Source: a virus
DNA length: 55,728 bases
Strand: one strand, 5' to 3'
IMG/VR virus record: IMGVR_UViG_3300030117_004086
Location: 1-55,728 of that record
Of this stretch, positions 24,749-33,876 are shown piece by piece (position 1 is the first letter of the stretch; every line of letters begins with the position of its first letter). The notes under the pieces are model-generated. The model did no database searches. It was not told the origin of the DNA and was given only the letters and a program-made list of their open reading frames with translations. A program made the position numbers and the translations under genes.

Positions 24749-25605
24749 TGCAAGAACTAGGTCAATTCATGTCTCTTGTATCAGACGAAAAACAAAAAGT
24801 TCAAAAAATACAAGAGGAAAAAGATAAAAGGTTTAAACCTAGAGTTTCTGTAGGTCAATCATTATCAGAGTTTTTTAATTTAATATCTGAAGCACCTAGA
24901 ATCCCTAGAAAAAAAGGACAACCTGCAGGTTCTGACAAACACTCTGATTTATACACAGACGAAAATCCAAAAGGAACAATACATGGTTTAGGATTTAAAG
25001 ATGTTGAAACTGCAAGAGCATCTGTAAAAAAAATTATCAATTCTGGTAGATCACACGCACATAAAATACAAGCTGCGATTGCAATGGAACAAAGAGCAAG
25101 AGTAATGGGAAAAACAGCAGAAGCTGCAGTGTATCGAAGATATATTGAAAAGATGAAAAAGAAAACTAAAGAAATGAGAAAAGAGGACATGGAACCTCAA
25201 ATTATTGAGAAACATTTCACAAGAGAGATCGTAAGAGAAGTGCCAGTTGAAAAGAAACAAGAGTTTACAAAAGAAGATAATGCACAAAGAATTGATGTTC
25301 TTAAAACATTTTTTGAAAGATTAGATAGTTTCGAACAAAATTTAGAAAAAAGAGAACTGGCTCAGAAGATGACTAATTACTTACCTGAACAACCAGAACA
25401 AAATGAACTGACAAAATTAAAAGAAGATTTTAGACAATTTAAGAACATTATATCACAACAAATGGCGACAATAGGAGGCGGTGGCGCAGTAAGACTGCAA
25501 GACTTGGACGATGTTGATACATCATCACTTGGTAATGGAAAATTTTTAGTATTTAACTCTACATCAGGCAAACTAGAATTTACAGATCAAGTGGATGGTA
25601 ATTAA
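24748..25605 (+). CDS. Tail-fibre-associated protein with a conserved marine-phage domain
   Basis: 285 residues in three parts: a charged N-terminus; a domain at about 54-135 with HSDLYTDENPKGTIHGLGF and HAHKIQAAIAMEQRAR, a block that recurs in marine phage proteins of unknown function; then a coiled-coil-like stretch ending in VRLQDLDDVDTSSL...LVFNSTSGKLEF, a form seen at the start of phage fibre proteins. It directly overlaps the upstream gene and the fibre-like gene downstream (ATGG at the stop). A structural or fibre-connector role is inferred. Confidence 0.7.
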   Translation: MQELGQFMSLVSDEKQKVQKIQEEKDKRFKPRVSVGQSLSEFFNLISEAPRIPRKKGQPAGSDKHSDLYTDENPKGTIHGLGFKDVETARASVKKIINSGRSHAHKIQAAIAMEQRARVMGKTAEAAVYRRYIEKMKKKTKEMRKEDMEPQIIEKHFTREIVREVPVEKKQEFTKEDNAQRIDVLKTFFERLDSFEQNLEKRELAQKMTNYLPEQPEQNELTKLKEDFRQFKNIISQQMATIGGGGAVRLQDLDDVDTSSLGNGKFLVFNSTSGKLEFTDQVDGN

Positions 25606-26138
25606 TGGCACTTAAAATAAAATTAAAAAGAATTGCTGGAACTCCAACAACTTCAAATTTAGAAGACGGTGAGATAGCACATAATACAAGTGCGAATACA
25701 CTTCATGTAAGAATTGGTGATACAATACACGCAGTTGGTGGAAGTGGTTCAGTAGACCTATCTGCCGTTGATCAAGATATTATACCTGACGGAAATGGAA
25801 CAAGAAACTTAGGAAGTGCAACTAAAAGATTTGGTGATTTATTTTTATCAGGTGATACTTTGAATCTAGGAGGTGCGACCATTAGTTCAGACGGAACAGT
25901 TGTCACAATACCTAATGATTCAAAAGACGCAGACGGAAATAAATTAGCAATATCTGATACAGAGGGAACACCTATAAGAAAAGTACCAGTGTTCACTGCA
26001 TCAGGTGGATTAAGCACTGCCGCAGTGACTTTAACAATGAAGGCATCGGCATCAAGAACAAGAGTGTTCAATGGTTTGACACTAGCAAATGGAGACAGTT
26101 TATCGGCAACAACAGCAACTCAACTATTTGAGTTCTAG
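25605..26138 (+). CDS. Tail-fibre-like structural protein
   Basis: 177 residues. The N-terminal LKIKLKRIAGTPTTSNLEDGEIAHNT resembles fibre modules with LxxGEIAxNT, followed by the NLGSATKRFGDLFLSGDTLNLGG unit typical of long phage fibres and adhesins. It is rich in Gly, Ser, Thr and Asp and low in Cys. It may be one part of a split fibre with the next gene. Base composition is less AT-rich than in the replication genes. Confidence 0.8.
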   Translation: MALKIKLKRIAGTPTTSNLEDGEIAHNTSANTLHVRIGDTIHAVGGSGSVDLSAVDQDIIPDGNGTRNLGSATKRFGDLFLSGDTLNLGGATISSDGTVVTIPNDSKDADGNKLAISDTEGTPIRKVPVFTASGGLSTAAVTLTMKASASRTRVFNGLTLANGDSLSATTATQLFEF

Positions 26139-26152
26139 GAATAAATAAAAAT

Positions 26153-28039
26153 ATGAGTAGTAAAACACCAGTAAGAGTCGTCTTTGACGGAAGTAGTAAT
26201 GCAACAGGTTTGGCTGAGTTTCAGTCAGGCGAGTTCATACCTTTATCGGCAGGTGGTATTGGTGCATCATTATCAATTGGAACAGCAGGTCAAGTTTTAA
26301 AAGTAAACTCTGGCGCTTCTGCTTTAGAATTTGGTAATGTTGAAGCAATTTTAAATATAGACGGACTCACAGACGGATCAGGTATTACAATCGCTGATGG
26401 TGATGACTTTGCAATATCTGACGCTGGAACTGAAAAAAAAGTAAATGCATCTCAGATTTCTACTTATGTTCAAGGAACTATAAGTGGTGATATAACAATA
26501 TCAGGTGGAACTGCAGCCATTGGATCTGGTGTTATTGTTAACGCAGACATAAACTCAAGTGCGGCTATCGCCGACAGTAAACTTGATACGATATCTACCG
26601 CAGGTAAGGTTGCATTATCAGCTTTAGAAATAGATGGTGGAACAGACATTGGTGCTGCACTAACAACTTCAGATTTAATAGTTGTTGATGATGGTGCAGG
26701 TGGAACAAATAGGAAAGCTGCATTATCAAGATTAGTTACACTTATGGAGTCAGAGATAGATGCCATTGGTGGTAACTTAACAATAACAGGTAATCTAACT
26801 GTTAACGGATCTACAACAACTGTATCTACGACAAACACTGTAGTTTCTGATAAATTATTTGAACTCGCAAACGGACAATCAGGCACACCATCAGGTGATA
26901 TTGGTCTTGTCATGGAAAGAGGAAGTTCTGATAATGCATTTATAGGATTTGATGAATCTGCTGATAAATTTATAGTTGGAACAGGTTCGTTCACTGGTGC
27001 AACAACTGGTGATTTAACAATAACAACAGGAACATTAGTTGCAAACGTTGAGGGAAACGTAACAGGTAATGTGACAGGTAATGTAAGTGGCACAGCTGCT
27101 ACAGTTACAGGTGCAGCTCAGTCAAATATTACATCACTTGGAACATTGACAACTTTGACAGTTGATAATATTATAATCAATGGTACAACGATAGGACATA
27201 CTGATGACACAGATTTAATAACACTTGCAGATGGTATTGCAACTGTGGCAGGTGAAATATCTGTAACAACTCTTGACATTGGTGGAACTAATGTCACATC
27301 AACTGCCGCTGAACTTAATTTAGTTGATGGTTCTAGTGCTGGAACGATTGTTAACAGTAAAGCAGTTATCTATGGTAGTTCTGGTGAGGTAAATGCAACT
27401 ACGTTACAGATTGCTGGATCATCTATAACATCGACTGCTGCTGAACTTAATCTTATGGATGGTGGAACGTCAGCTGGAACAACTGCTGTTGCAGGTGGTG
27501 ATGGTATCGTGACAAATGACGGTGGAACAATGCGTCAAACAACAGTTGATACATTTGATACATACTTATCTCAAACTACTAAGACCTTAACAAATAAAAG
27601 TTTAACATCACCACAAATAAATACGCAAATAGATTTACTCGCAAGAGCAGAAGCAAGATTTCAAGATTCATCAGGTGGTCAATATGTTGCACTAAAAGCA
27701 CCTGCAACTGTTTCAAGTAATGTTACATTTACATTGCCTGCAGAGGACGGATCAGCAAATCAAGTTTTAAAAACAGATGGTTCAGGCACTCTTAGTTTTG
27801 GCACAGATGAACAATCTGCTTTTGCTAATTCAACTATAACATCAACACCTGGTGGAAGTGGGGATTTTGATTTATCAAAAACAAATAATTCTGGTAGTTC
27901 TGAAACACCTTTTGACTCAAGCGCTGTTGATGCATTCGGTGTTATTTTAGGAGTTGTATTTGATGCAATGGAGCCAAGAGGAACAAGCACTGCGAATAAC
28001 ACTGATTTAGGATCAAGTGAGTCACATGTGGGTGCATAG
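26153..28039 (+). CDS. Large repetitive tail fibre protein
   Basis: 628 residues of Gly/Ser/Thr/Ala-rich sequence with internal repeats: GNVTGNVTGNVSG, two copies of a TSTAAELNL(V/M)DG unit about 45 residues apart, and the NLTITGNLTVNGSTTTVSTT fibre module. Such repeats form trimeric beta-structured shafts. The C-terminus probably contains the tip, but no enzyme or chaperone motif is seen. The ribosome site is weak (TAGGA), and an AATAAATA box sits just before the start. It is likely a receptor-binding or fibre-shaft protein. Confidence 0.82.
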   Translation: MSSKTPVRVVFDGSSNATGLAEFQSGEFIPLSAGGIGASLSIGTAGQVLKVNSGASALEFGNVEAILNIDGLTDGSGITIADGDDFAISDAGTEKKVNASQISTYVQGTISGDITISGGTAAIGSGVIVNADINSSAAIADSKLDTISTAGKVALSALEIDGGTDIGAALTTSDLIVVDDGAGGTNRKAALSRLVTLMESEIDAIGGNLTITGNLTVNGSTTTVSTTNTVVSDKLFELANGQSGTPSGDIGLVMERGSSDNAFIGFDESADKFIVGTGSFTGATTGDLTITTGTLVANVEGNVTGNVTGNVSGTAATVTGAAQSNITSLGTLTTLTVDNIIINGTTIGHTDDTDLITLADGIATVAGEISVTTLDIGGTNVTSTAAELNLVDGSSAGTIVNSKAVIYGSSGEVNATTLQIAGSSITSTAAELNLMDGGTSAGTTAVAGGDGIVTNDGGTMRQTTVDTFDTYLSQTTKTLTNKSLTSPQINTQIDLLARAEARFQDSSGGQYVALKAPATVSSNVTFTLPAEDGSANQVLKTDGSGTLSFGTDEQSAFANSTITSTPGGSGDFDLSKTNNSGSSETPFDSSAVDAFGVILGVVFDAMEPRGTSTANNTDLGSSESHVGA

Positions 28040-28043
28040 GATT

Positions 28044-28051
28044 TATAAATA
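28044..28051 (+). promoter_or_regulatory. T4-type late promoter box
   Basis: Exact TATAAATA 15 nt before the ATG at 28067, with a GGATAGGA-type ribosome region between. It lies in a short gap after the tail fibre gene. Confidence 0.72.
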
Positions 28052-28066
28052 AAGGATAGGATAAAA

Positions 28067-29584
28067 ATGACAAGATATAAAAAATCAATGTTTGACGCAA
28101 CTATGGAAGTATTGAAACCTTCTATGGGCGCTGGTGCTTATATAAAAGACTTTCGAAAGTCTGATGCTCCACAATTCAAAGGAAAATCAGAAAAAGAGAG
28201 AGATAAAATGGCAATCGCCGCCTATCTAGATGCAAAAGATGAAGTCAAAGAGGGTGCAAAAAATAGTGTCATATCTATGACAAAATTTAAAAATCCTAAA
28301 ATAGTAAAACAAGTTTCAGATATAATCAAAAAAGTAGGAACTGACAAAATCAAAGTAAAAAAGATACCTGGTGGTATGGAAATCGCAGGTTCAAATGTTC
28401 ATCTAACACAAGTCATAGATAGATTTTTTGATCAAACAATCAAAACTTCAAAAGGTGATTTTTCAACACCTGCATTAATACGGATGAAAGAAGATTATGA
28501 TTATGAAACATTTGTTATTGAACAACCAGAACATGAGATTACTGTAGGTAATTATACTACTAAGTTTTTTCATATGTGTGGTTCTGCACAAAAGGTTATG
28601 AGTCAAAATGCTGACAAAGAAGGTGCAGAGGAACTCACACGAATGCAAGATGATTTTTACAAATTAGAAAAAGAAGTTATGAACGCAGGTGAGGCCACAG
28701 AGGAACAAAAAAAGACAGCAAGAGACATGTATAATAAGATCATGGCAAAAGCAGGTGAAGTTGGACTTGCAGATGAGATTGATGATTATATGATACAACA
28801 CATTGACTCTATCGAAAAAAATGATCCAAAGTTAGGATTTGGTAGAACAGATATTAAAGAAAGTGTAGAACTAACAGAGAAGATTGCAGGTCTAGAAAAA
28901 AAATCAGATCAAACAGGTGTTCCATATGGTATATTAAAGAAAAGTTATGATAGAGGTGTCGCCGCATGGAGAACAGGTCACAGACCTGGTACAACACCAC
29001 AACAATGGGCGTTTGCCAGAGTGAACTCAATGTTGACAGGTGGAAAGGCAGACCCAGATCTACAGGCAAAAATCAAAGCAGGTGGATACAAGAAAAAGAA
29101 AAAAGCAAAAAAAGAAAATATGCATGAAGATGGTCACATGGATGTTCCAAGTTCAATAAGAATGTGCAAGACTATCATTGAAGACGCAAACGAAATACAA
29201 CAGATTTTATCATCGAAGGGTGATGAAAATATAGACACTTGGTGGACAAACAAACTTGCTGTTGCCGCCAGTTCATTGAATAAACTTAGAGACTATATCA
29301 AAAACCCAATGGAAGAAGGTAGAAAATCTAAGTATGCTCAGGATGATGAGGATGAAGAGGGCGCAAATAAACATATCGTTATGCAACTAAGAAAAACAGT
29401 TGATTTGAAAGGTAATTTTAAAACTGAATTTGAGGATGGTAAAAAACAAAAAATACCTTTAGAGATCGCAAGAAAATTAAGCACTAAATATAATATGCTT
29501 AAAAAACCAATCGAAAAAGAAATATTCCAAAAGAGAATAGCAAAGTCATATAGAGACTTACTAAAAGTGGCAAAGGAGAAGTAA
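28067..29584 (+). CDS. Late protein of unknown function with a marine-phage conserved domain
   Basis: 505 residues. A block at about 285-345 containing KSDQTGVPYGILKKSYDRGV and GHRPGTTPQQWAFARVNS is shared, as I recall, with many marine phage proteins, often at ends of structural proteins. The C-terminal third is highly charged (DDEDEEGANK, basic helices). No enzyme motif seen. It starts a late transcript and its stop overlaps the start of the next gene (TAATG). Confidence 0.7.
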   Translation: MTRYKKSMFDATMEVLKPSMGAGAYIKDFRKSDAPQFKGKSEKERDKMAIAAYLDAKDEVKEGAKNSVISMTKFKNPKIVKQVSDIIKKVGTDKIKVKKIPGGMEIAGSNVHLTQVIDRFFDQTIKTSKGDFSTPALIRMKEDYDYETFVIEQPEHEITVGNYTTKFFHMCGSAQKVMSQNADKEGAEELTRMQDDFYKLEKEVMNAGEATEEQKKTARDMYNKIMAKAGEVGLADEIDDYMIQHIDSIEKNDPKLGFGRTDIKESVELTEKIAGLEKKSDQTGVPYGILKKSYDRGVAAWRTGHRPGTTPQQWAFARVNSMLTGGKADPDLQAKIKAGGYKKKKKAKKENMHEDGHMDVPSSIRMCKTIIEDANEIQQILSSKGDENIDTWWTNKLAVAASSLNKLRDYIKNPMEEGRKSKYAQDDEDEEGANKHIVMQLRKTVDLKGNFKTEFEDGKKQKIPLEIARKLSTKYNMLKKPIEKEIFQKRIAKSYRDLLKVAKEK

Positions 29585-30453
29585 TGAGTTATTTTAAAAA
29601 CACACCCGAGAGTCTCTTAGAAAAAGTAAAAGAGATTCAAATAAAAACAGCTGCAAGAGAAGGTAATAAATTTACTAAAGCACTTATGGCTGCGAGAGAA
29701 AATGGAAATAAATTTTTTACAGTAAATGGTAAAGAATATGAGACAGAAGCTCTTGATGACAAAGATGTAGCAATAATAAAAAAAGTTGCTGGTAAACTTA
29801 AAGGTGCATCACAAGCACACGCAGGTCAATCAAAAGATTTAGAAAAAGCATTAAGTGATGAAGTAAAATATCCTCATGACATGTTCGATCCAAAAACAGG
29901 TAAAAAAGAAGTTGCAAAGAATGTAGATGATCATAACAGACTTTCAAAAATGGGATACACCCACGATGATCCTAAAAAGAAAGAAGACCCATCTCATTCA
30001 GTAGTTATCAAATCACAAAAGAAAAAAATGAAAGAGGATAACACTAACGACAAGTCTGATGATGGTGAGGGAATGGATAAAGTTCAACCTAAAGCGTTGA
30101 AGAAAAAATTTAAAGATAGAAAAGATAAAGATATTGATAATGACGGTGATGTAGATGATTCTGATAGATATCTTCATAGAAGAAGAAAAGCAGTTTCAAA
30201 AGCAATCAAAAAAGAAGAATCAATATCTGATATACAAGGTAATAAAAATCTTTCTATGAGAGAAGCACTTGCTAAAATTTGGAAGACTGATGCAGGCAAA
30301 AGTTATTTTGAAGGATTTGCATCTGATGCTCAAAGAAGAGCTGCCTTTGCACAAGGATACAAAGCAAAAGGTAAAGATAAAAAAGAGCAAGTAAAAGAAA
30401 AGACTTTAACAGGTAAGAAAGAAACTAAAGTAGAGATAAATCCAAAAGTTTAA
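29584..30453 (+). CDS. Charged late protein with an EF-hand-like DxDxDG loop
   Basis: 289 residues, rich in Lys, Asp and Glu. DIDNDGDVDDSDRYLHRRR at about 183-201 has the D-x-D-x-D-G calcium-loop layout (EF-hand or dockerin-like), followed by a basic helix; similar blocks are common in T4-like marine phages. The C-terminal MREALAKIWKTDAGKSYFEG segment may be a separate small domain. A structural or assembly role is likely but unproven. It overlaps the preceding stop. Confidence 0.68.
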   Translation: MSYFKNTPESLLEKVKEIQIKTAAREGNKFTKALMAARENGNKFFTVNGKEYETEALDDKDVAIIKKVAGKLKGASQAHAGQSKDLEKALSDEVKYPHDMFDPKTGKKEVAKNVDDHNRLSKMGYTHDDPKKKEDPSHSVVIKSQKKKMKEDNTNDKSDDGEGMDKVQPKALKKKFKDRKDKDIDNDGDVDDSDRYLHRRRKAVSKAIKKEESISDIQGNKNLSMREALAKIWKTDAGKSYFEGFASDAQRRAAFAQGYKAKGKDKKEQVKEKTLTGKKETKVEINPKV

Positions 30454-30454
30454 C

Positions 30455-30976
30455 ATGAGATCACTTGTCGAAGTAATGAAGACAAGTGCCGAGGACTTAC
30501 CACAGATATACTGTGATATGGACGGAGTTCTTTGTGACTTTATAAAAGGGGCAAACGCCGCAGTAAATGGTTTGTTTGTCACTGCCGAAAGAGGCACCCG
30601 TTGGGATAAAATAGCAGAGAAAGGTGCGAAGTTTTGGGCAGACTTAGAGTGGATGCCTGATAGTAAAAAATTATATCAGTTTATCGCAAGATATAATCCT
30701 AAAATATTATCAGCATATTCACCTAAAATGGCATCAGGTTCTAAAAAAGGGAAGATGCAGTGGCTTCAAAAAAATACTAGAGTCAAAAGAAGTGACATAA
30801 ATCTAGTATTAAGAGACCAAAAACGTAAGTTTGCACAAACAAATGACAAACCTAATATACTTATAGATGACTATATAAAGAACATTAGGGAATGGGAAAG
30901 TGCAGGTGGAATAGGAATAACGCATATAAACGTTAGAAAAACGATATCTGAACTTAAAAAACAAGGATTTAAATAA
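30455..30976 (+). CDS. HAD-family 5'(3')-deoxyribonucleotidase-like protein
   Basis: 173 residues. YCDMDGVLCDF at 19-29 is HAD motif I (DxDG) of 5'(3')-deoxyribonucleotidases (NT5C type). ILSAYSP gives the motif II Ser/Thr region, KRKFAQ a possible motif III Lys, and NILIDDYIKN the motif IV Asp pair. It would dephosphorylate deoxynucleoside monophosphates, or act on another small phosphate. Its place in a late structural segment is unusual for nucleotide metabolism. It starts one base after the previous stop. Confidence 0.82.
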   Translation: MRSLVEVMKTSAEDLPQIYCDMDGVLCDFIKGANAAVNGLFVTAERGTRWDKIAEKGAKFWADLEWMPDSKKLYQFIARYNPKILSAYSPKMASGSKKGKMQWLQKNTRVKRSDINLVLRDQKRKFAQTNDKPNILIDDYIKNIREWESAGGIGITHINVRKTISELKKQGFK

Positions 30977-30983
30977 GAATTAT

Positions 30984-30991
30984 TATAAATA
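30984..30991 (+). promoter_or_regulatory. T4-type late promoter box
   Basis: Exact TATAAATA, followed by an AAGGAGAC ribosome site and the ATG at 31014. It should drive strong late expression of the virion protein gene. Confidence 0.75.
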
Positions 30992-31013
30992 ATAATAAAA
31001 AAAGGAGACTAAC

Positions 31014-32300
31014 ATGGGCTTATGGGGAGTTACACCGAATCTAAAACCAAAGTTTTTGCCTGAAGACAAAAACGCCGCTGGTTCAACTGGTGCAAGACAT
31101 CACGCAATAGCGACCAAAAGTGGTTGGGGTCTAACACCAGGCCTTGCTGCTAGTGGAAACGATAACACGGATGCACAACCAGAAATACTGGTATGTGTAA
31201 AAAATTTAGCAGAAGCATTTGGTTCTGCATCTATTATTGGTATAAATTGGACTGATCAAACAGTCGCAGACACAGGTACATTTGATATCACTGTGACATT
31301 TGATGAGGCAGTGGATGTTACATCTGCAACAAGAACTGCAAACCAAACAATTACAAATAAAGCATACATCTTATTATCAAGAGTTGGAAAAACAGACATG
31401 GTTGAAGACAGTACAATGGCATGTCAATATTTTTCTGGTTCAGGTACAAACCAACTTACATTTAGAGGACTTGCACAGACAAACGCAGCTGCAGGTTTCT
31501 TAGCATTTAATGGTGAAGGAGTTGGCGATACAGGTGTTGTCACAGGTATTAACTTTGACGGAACTGCAACAATAACTGAGGAAGACGGAAGTTCAGGTTT
31601 AAGTATTAGACTTGAAGCTGGAACAACATCTGATCCAACATTTGGTGCAAAACTTATTGCAAACGGAAGTGCAGGTAAATCTGCAACAGTGAATGGTGCA
31701 ATAACAACTGCAACAACAGCATTAGTATTAGACAATAATTCTGGTACAATCGCAGTTGGTGATGTTGTTACTGTTAAAGATACAAGCACATTATCTTTCG
31801 CAGACGCAGACGGAAATACAGCAATCTCAACAAACAATGAATTAACAGTTGCCGCTACAAACGGATCAACATCTGTAACACTAAGTGAAGCAATCACAGT
31901 GGCAGATGATGTTGATGTTTTATTTCATACAGACGGTGGTGAAGAAATCATCTGTGATTCATTAGCATTTAAAGTTGCAGGTCCATTGTTTGCCACAAGA
32001 TCAGATATTACTACAATAACAAGAACTGGTCAAGATACAAGCGTTGCAATACTTTTAGAAGAAGGTACAGCAGACTTTGAAGGTAAAACAAATGGTGACG
32101 GAAACTTCTTTAGACTTGTACAAGAGTCAGGTAGTGCCGCATCAAATGACAGTGATGGTAGAAACGCAGAAGGTAAGACATTAAGAACTGATCCTATCGT
32201 TGTTGAAACATCATTGAATGATGCCGCAACATTGTCACAGACAGGTACATCAAGTGGTACAGCCAACATCCTCAAAGGTGTTGATGTCGCTGCCGCATAG
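31014..32300 (+). CDS. Virion structural protein (probable decoration or tail protein)
   Basis: 428 residues, Gly/Ala/Thr-rich and nearly free of Cys, with many beta-strand runs. The opening MGLWGVTPNLKPKFLPEDKN, with GARHHAIATKSGW, looks like the N-terminus of phage structural proteins. The middle has a GTFDITVTFDEAVDVTSATR stretch, like Ig-like/big domains. Its own consensus late promoter, strong ribosome site and lower AT content suggest high expression. The exact place in the particle cannot be read. Confidence 0.75.
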   Translation: MGLWGVTPNLKPKFLPEDKNAAGSTGARHHAIATKSGWGLTPGLAASGNDNTDAQPEILVCVKNLAEAFGSASIIGINWTDQTVADTGTFDITVTFDEAVDVTSATRTANQTITNKAYILLSRVGKTDMVEDSTMACQYFSGSGTNQLTFRGLAQTNAAAGFLAFNGEGVGDTGVVTGINFDGTATITEEDGSSGLSIRLEAGTTSDPTFGAKLIANGSAGKSATVNGAITTATTALVLDNNSGTIAVGDVVTVKDTSTLSFADADGNTAISTNNELTVAATNGSTSVTLSEAITVADDVDVLFHTDGGEEIICDSLAFKVAGPLFATRSDITTITRTGQDTSVAILLEEGTADFEGKTNGDGNFFRLVQESGSAASNDSDGRNAEGKTLRTDPIVVETSLNDAATLSQTGTSSGTANILKGVDVAAA

Positions 32301-32302
32301 AG

Positions 32303-32310
32303 TATAAATA
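32303..32310 (+). promoter_or_regulatory. T4-type late promoter box for the 32418 structural gene
   Basis: Exact TATAAATA just after the previous stop. The distance to the next ATG (about 107 nt) leaves an unusually long 5' leader that contains predicted hairpins. Confidence 0.72.
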
Positions 32311-32317
32311 GTTTAGC

Positions 32318-32392
32318 TTGAGTCTATTATTATAGGCTCAGTGATGTAGGATAGGGAAACTGATTTCCTACAGTAGAATCCCTCGTAAGAGG
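32318..32392 (+). other. Structured 5' leader with three hairpins
   Basis: Hairpin 1 pairs GAGTCTAT (32320-32327) with ATAGGCTC (32332-32339), with one G-T pair. Hairpin 2 pairs TGTAGGA (32345-32351) with TCCTACA (32366-32372). Hairpin 3 pairs CCTC with GAGG around a GUAA tetraloop (32381-32392). None is followed by a T run, so they are not terminators. They lie between the late promoter and the AGGAG site of the next gene. Confidence 0.5.
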
Positions 32393-32417
32393 TTAATAAT
32401 ATAGAAGGAGACCTATA

Positions 32418-32972
32418 ATGGCCGATCTAAAGATCACTGCATTAACTTCTCTAGCAGCTGCTTCAGCAAGAGAAGATTTATTGCATATAATCGATGACCC
32501 AAGTGGAACACCGATTAACAAAAAAGAAACAGTTGGAGATTTCTTCAACGCATTAACAGCACCAGTAACACTTGCTGACTCAGACGTTACATTAACTGAG
32601 GCAACACACGCTGGTCGTATCGTAATTACACCAAACGTAAGTGCAGATAGAACATACACATTACCAACACCTAAAGTTGGAATGTTATTCAGATTTATTG
32701 GCCCAACAGGTTTGGCTGCAGCTGATGGTCACTCAGTGATTATTTCTGCTGGTTCTGGTAACTCAATTTTCTTCAAAGGACAATTAGTTCACCACGATAC
32801 AAACCAGACAAGTCAAACATCATCTGTTGTATTCTCAGATCAAGACTCAAATGAGACAATCACAGTAGCACTTGCTCAGGCACTTGATATCACATGTGTT
32901 GGTACATCAACAACTACATGGCAGATTTCAGGTTTCACTGCATCTAATACATTAGTAGCATTTGCTGACTAA
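32418..32972 (+). CDS. Virion structural protein, paralogue A of a modular pair
   Basis: 184 residues. Residues 1-48 (MADLKITALTSL..., then DLLHIIDDPSGTPINKKETV) are nearly the same as the N-terminus of the protein at 33349, while the rest differs. The C-terminal part has beta-rich adhesin-like sequence with FRFIGPTGLAA. The shared N-terminus may be a particle-docking domain with exchangeable tips (inference). Strong AGGAG ribosome site. Confidence 0.77.
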   Translation: MADLKITALTSLAAASAREDLLHIIDDPSGTPINKKETVGDFFNALTAPVTLADSDVTLTEATHAGRIVITPNVSADRTYTLPTPKVGMLFRFIGPTGLAAADGHSVIISAGSGNSIFFKGQLVHHDTNQTSQTSSVVFSDQDSNETITVALAQALDITCVGTSTTTWQISGFTASNTLVAFAD

Positions 32973-32983
32973 TCTTAATTTTC

Positions 32984-33014
32984 AAGTGACCATCTTTATG
33001 GTGGTCACTTTTTT
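32984..33014 (+). terminator. Rho-independent terminator after paralogue A
   Basis: AGTGACCATC (32985-32994) pairs with GGTGGTCACT (33000-33009) over a TTTAT loop, ten pairs with one G-T, followed by TTTTT. This is the clearest terminator in the late region. Confidence 0.87.
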
Positions 33015-33031
33015 ATCATAAGGAGTTTATT

Positions 33032-33289
33032 ATGAGTTTAGGTAAACAAGAACTTGAAGATCAGATTGCAAAGTTAACTAAAGATATAACAACTTTACAA
33101 AATGCAATCACTGATTTTGAAAAGAAAAAACAAGAAGCAATTGCACAACTAAACGCATTTCAAGGCGCAGTGCAACAATGTCAATTGTTTTTAAAAGAGA
33201 TTAATAATGAGGCCGAAAGTGAAACTGATGATTTAGGTGGATTACCTGATGCACCTAAAGAAGAGGAAAAAACTGACGACCAGATGTGA
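33032..33289 (+). CDS. Small coiled-coil protein
   Basis: 85 residues, with heptad-like hydrophobic spacing through residues 5-58 (LEDQIAKLTKDITTL) and an acidic tail. It sits between two structural paralogues, with an AAGGAG ribosome site just after the terminator. Possibly a chaperone or a virion linker; no family recognised. Confidence 0.72.
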   Translation: MSLGKQELEDQIAKLTKDITTLQNAITDFEKKKQEAIAQLNAFQGAVQQCQLFLKEINNEAESETDDLGGLPDAPKEEEKTDDQM

Positions 33290-33348
33290 TTATGGTGTAT
33301 GCCATAAGTAAAATTCCCTACGTAGGGTTTATATAAAGGAGAACGGTT

Positions 33349-33825
33349 ATGGCCGATAAGAAAATTACAGCGTTAACAGATTTGTCAACTGGTGTTGCAT
33401 CTGCTGACCTGTTACACGTGATTGATGATCCAAGCGGAACACCAATCAACAAAAAAGTTTCAGTCGCAAACTTTATCAACAACTTACCATCATTTATAGG
33501 ATTTTCAAACTCAGTTGAAGATATTTCTGATGGTACACAAACAGCGATCTCAGTATCAACTGCTTTGACATTATTACAAACTGCTGGCACAAACGCAACC
33601 ACACTTGCTAATGGAACAGTTGTAGGTCAAATTAAAATCATCGTTCACGATACAGACGGTGGATCAACTGAGATGACACCTGCAAGTGCATTAGGATTTG
33701 TAAATGCAGACTTTGTTACCGCTGGTGATACTCTAACATGTATGTGGACAGGTTCTGCATGGGTTGTACTTGCATCTCACGCTGCAGCTGCTGACACAGG
33801 TGTTGCTGAGGTATCAGACGACTAA
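33349..33825 (+). CDS. Virion structural protein, paralogue B of a modular pair
   Basis: 158 residues. It shares its first ~48 residues with the protein at 32418 (MAD-x-KITALT...DLLH-x-IDDPSGTPINKK), but the remainder is unrelated and carries GSAWVVLASHAAAADTG at the end, a form found in fibre or neck proteins. The AAGGAGAACGG ribosome site follows a short 12-bp palindrome (CCCTACGTAGGG, about 33316-33327). Confidence 0.76.
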   Translation: MADKKITALTDLSTGVASADLLHVIDDPSGTPINKKVSVANFINNLPSFIGFSNSVEDISDGTQTAISVSTALTLLQTAGTNATTLANGTVVGQIKIIVHDTDGGSTEMTPASALGFVNADFVTAGDTLTCMWTGSAWVVLASHAAAADTGVAEVSDD

Positions 33826-33838
33826 TAACTAATTAACA

Positions 33839-33858
33839 CTTGGGGCGAGAGCCCCAGG
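33839..33858 (+). other. GNRA-capped hairpin between late genes
   Basis: CTTGGGGC and GCCCCAGG form an 8-bp stem closed by a GAGA tetraloop. No T run follows, so this is more likely an mRNA-stabilising or processing hairpin than a terminator. Confidence 0.6.
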
Positions 33859-33876
33859 TGCTATGAAGGGAAAAAA

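Noticed and set aside
26470-27093. Long open frame on the minus strand opposite the tail fibre gene
   Set aside because: It mirrors the Gly/Thr-rich codons of the fibre gene, has no ribosome site or recognisable domain, and no other minus-strand gene exists in the window.
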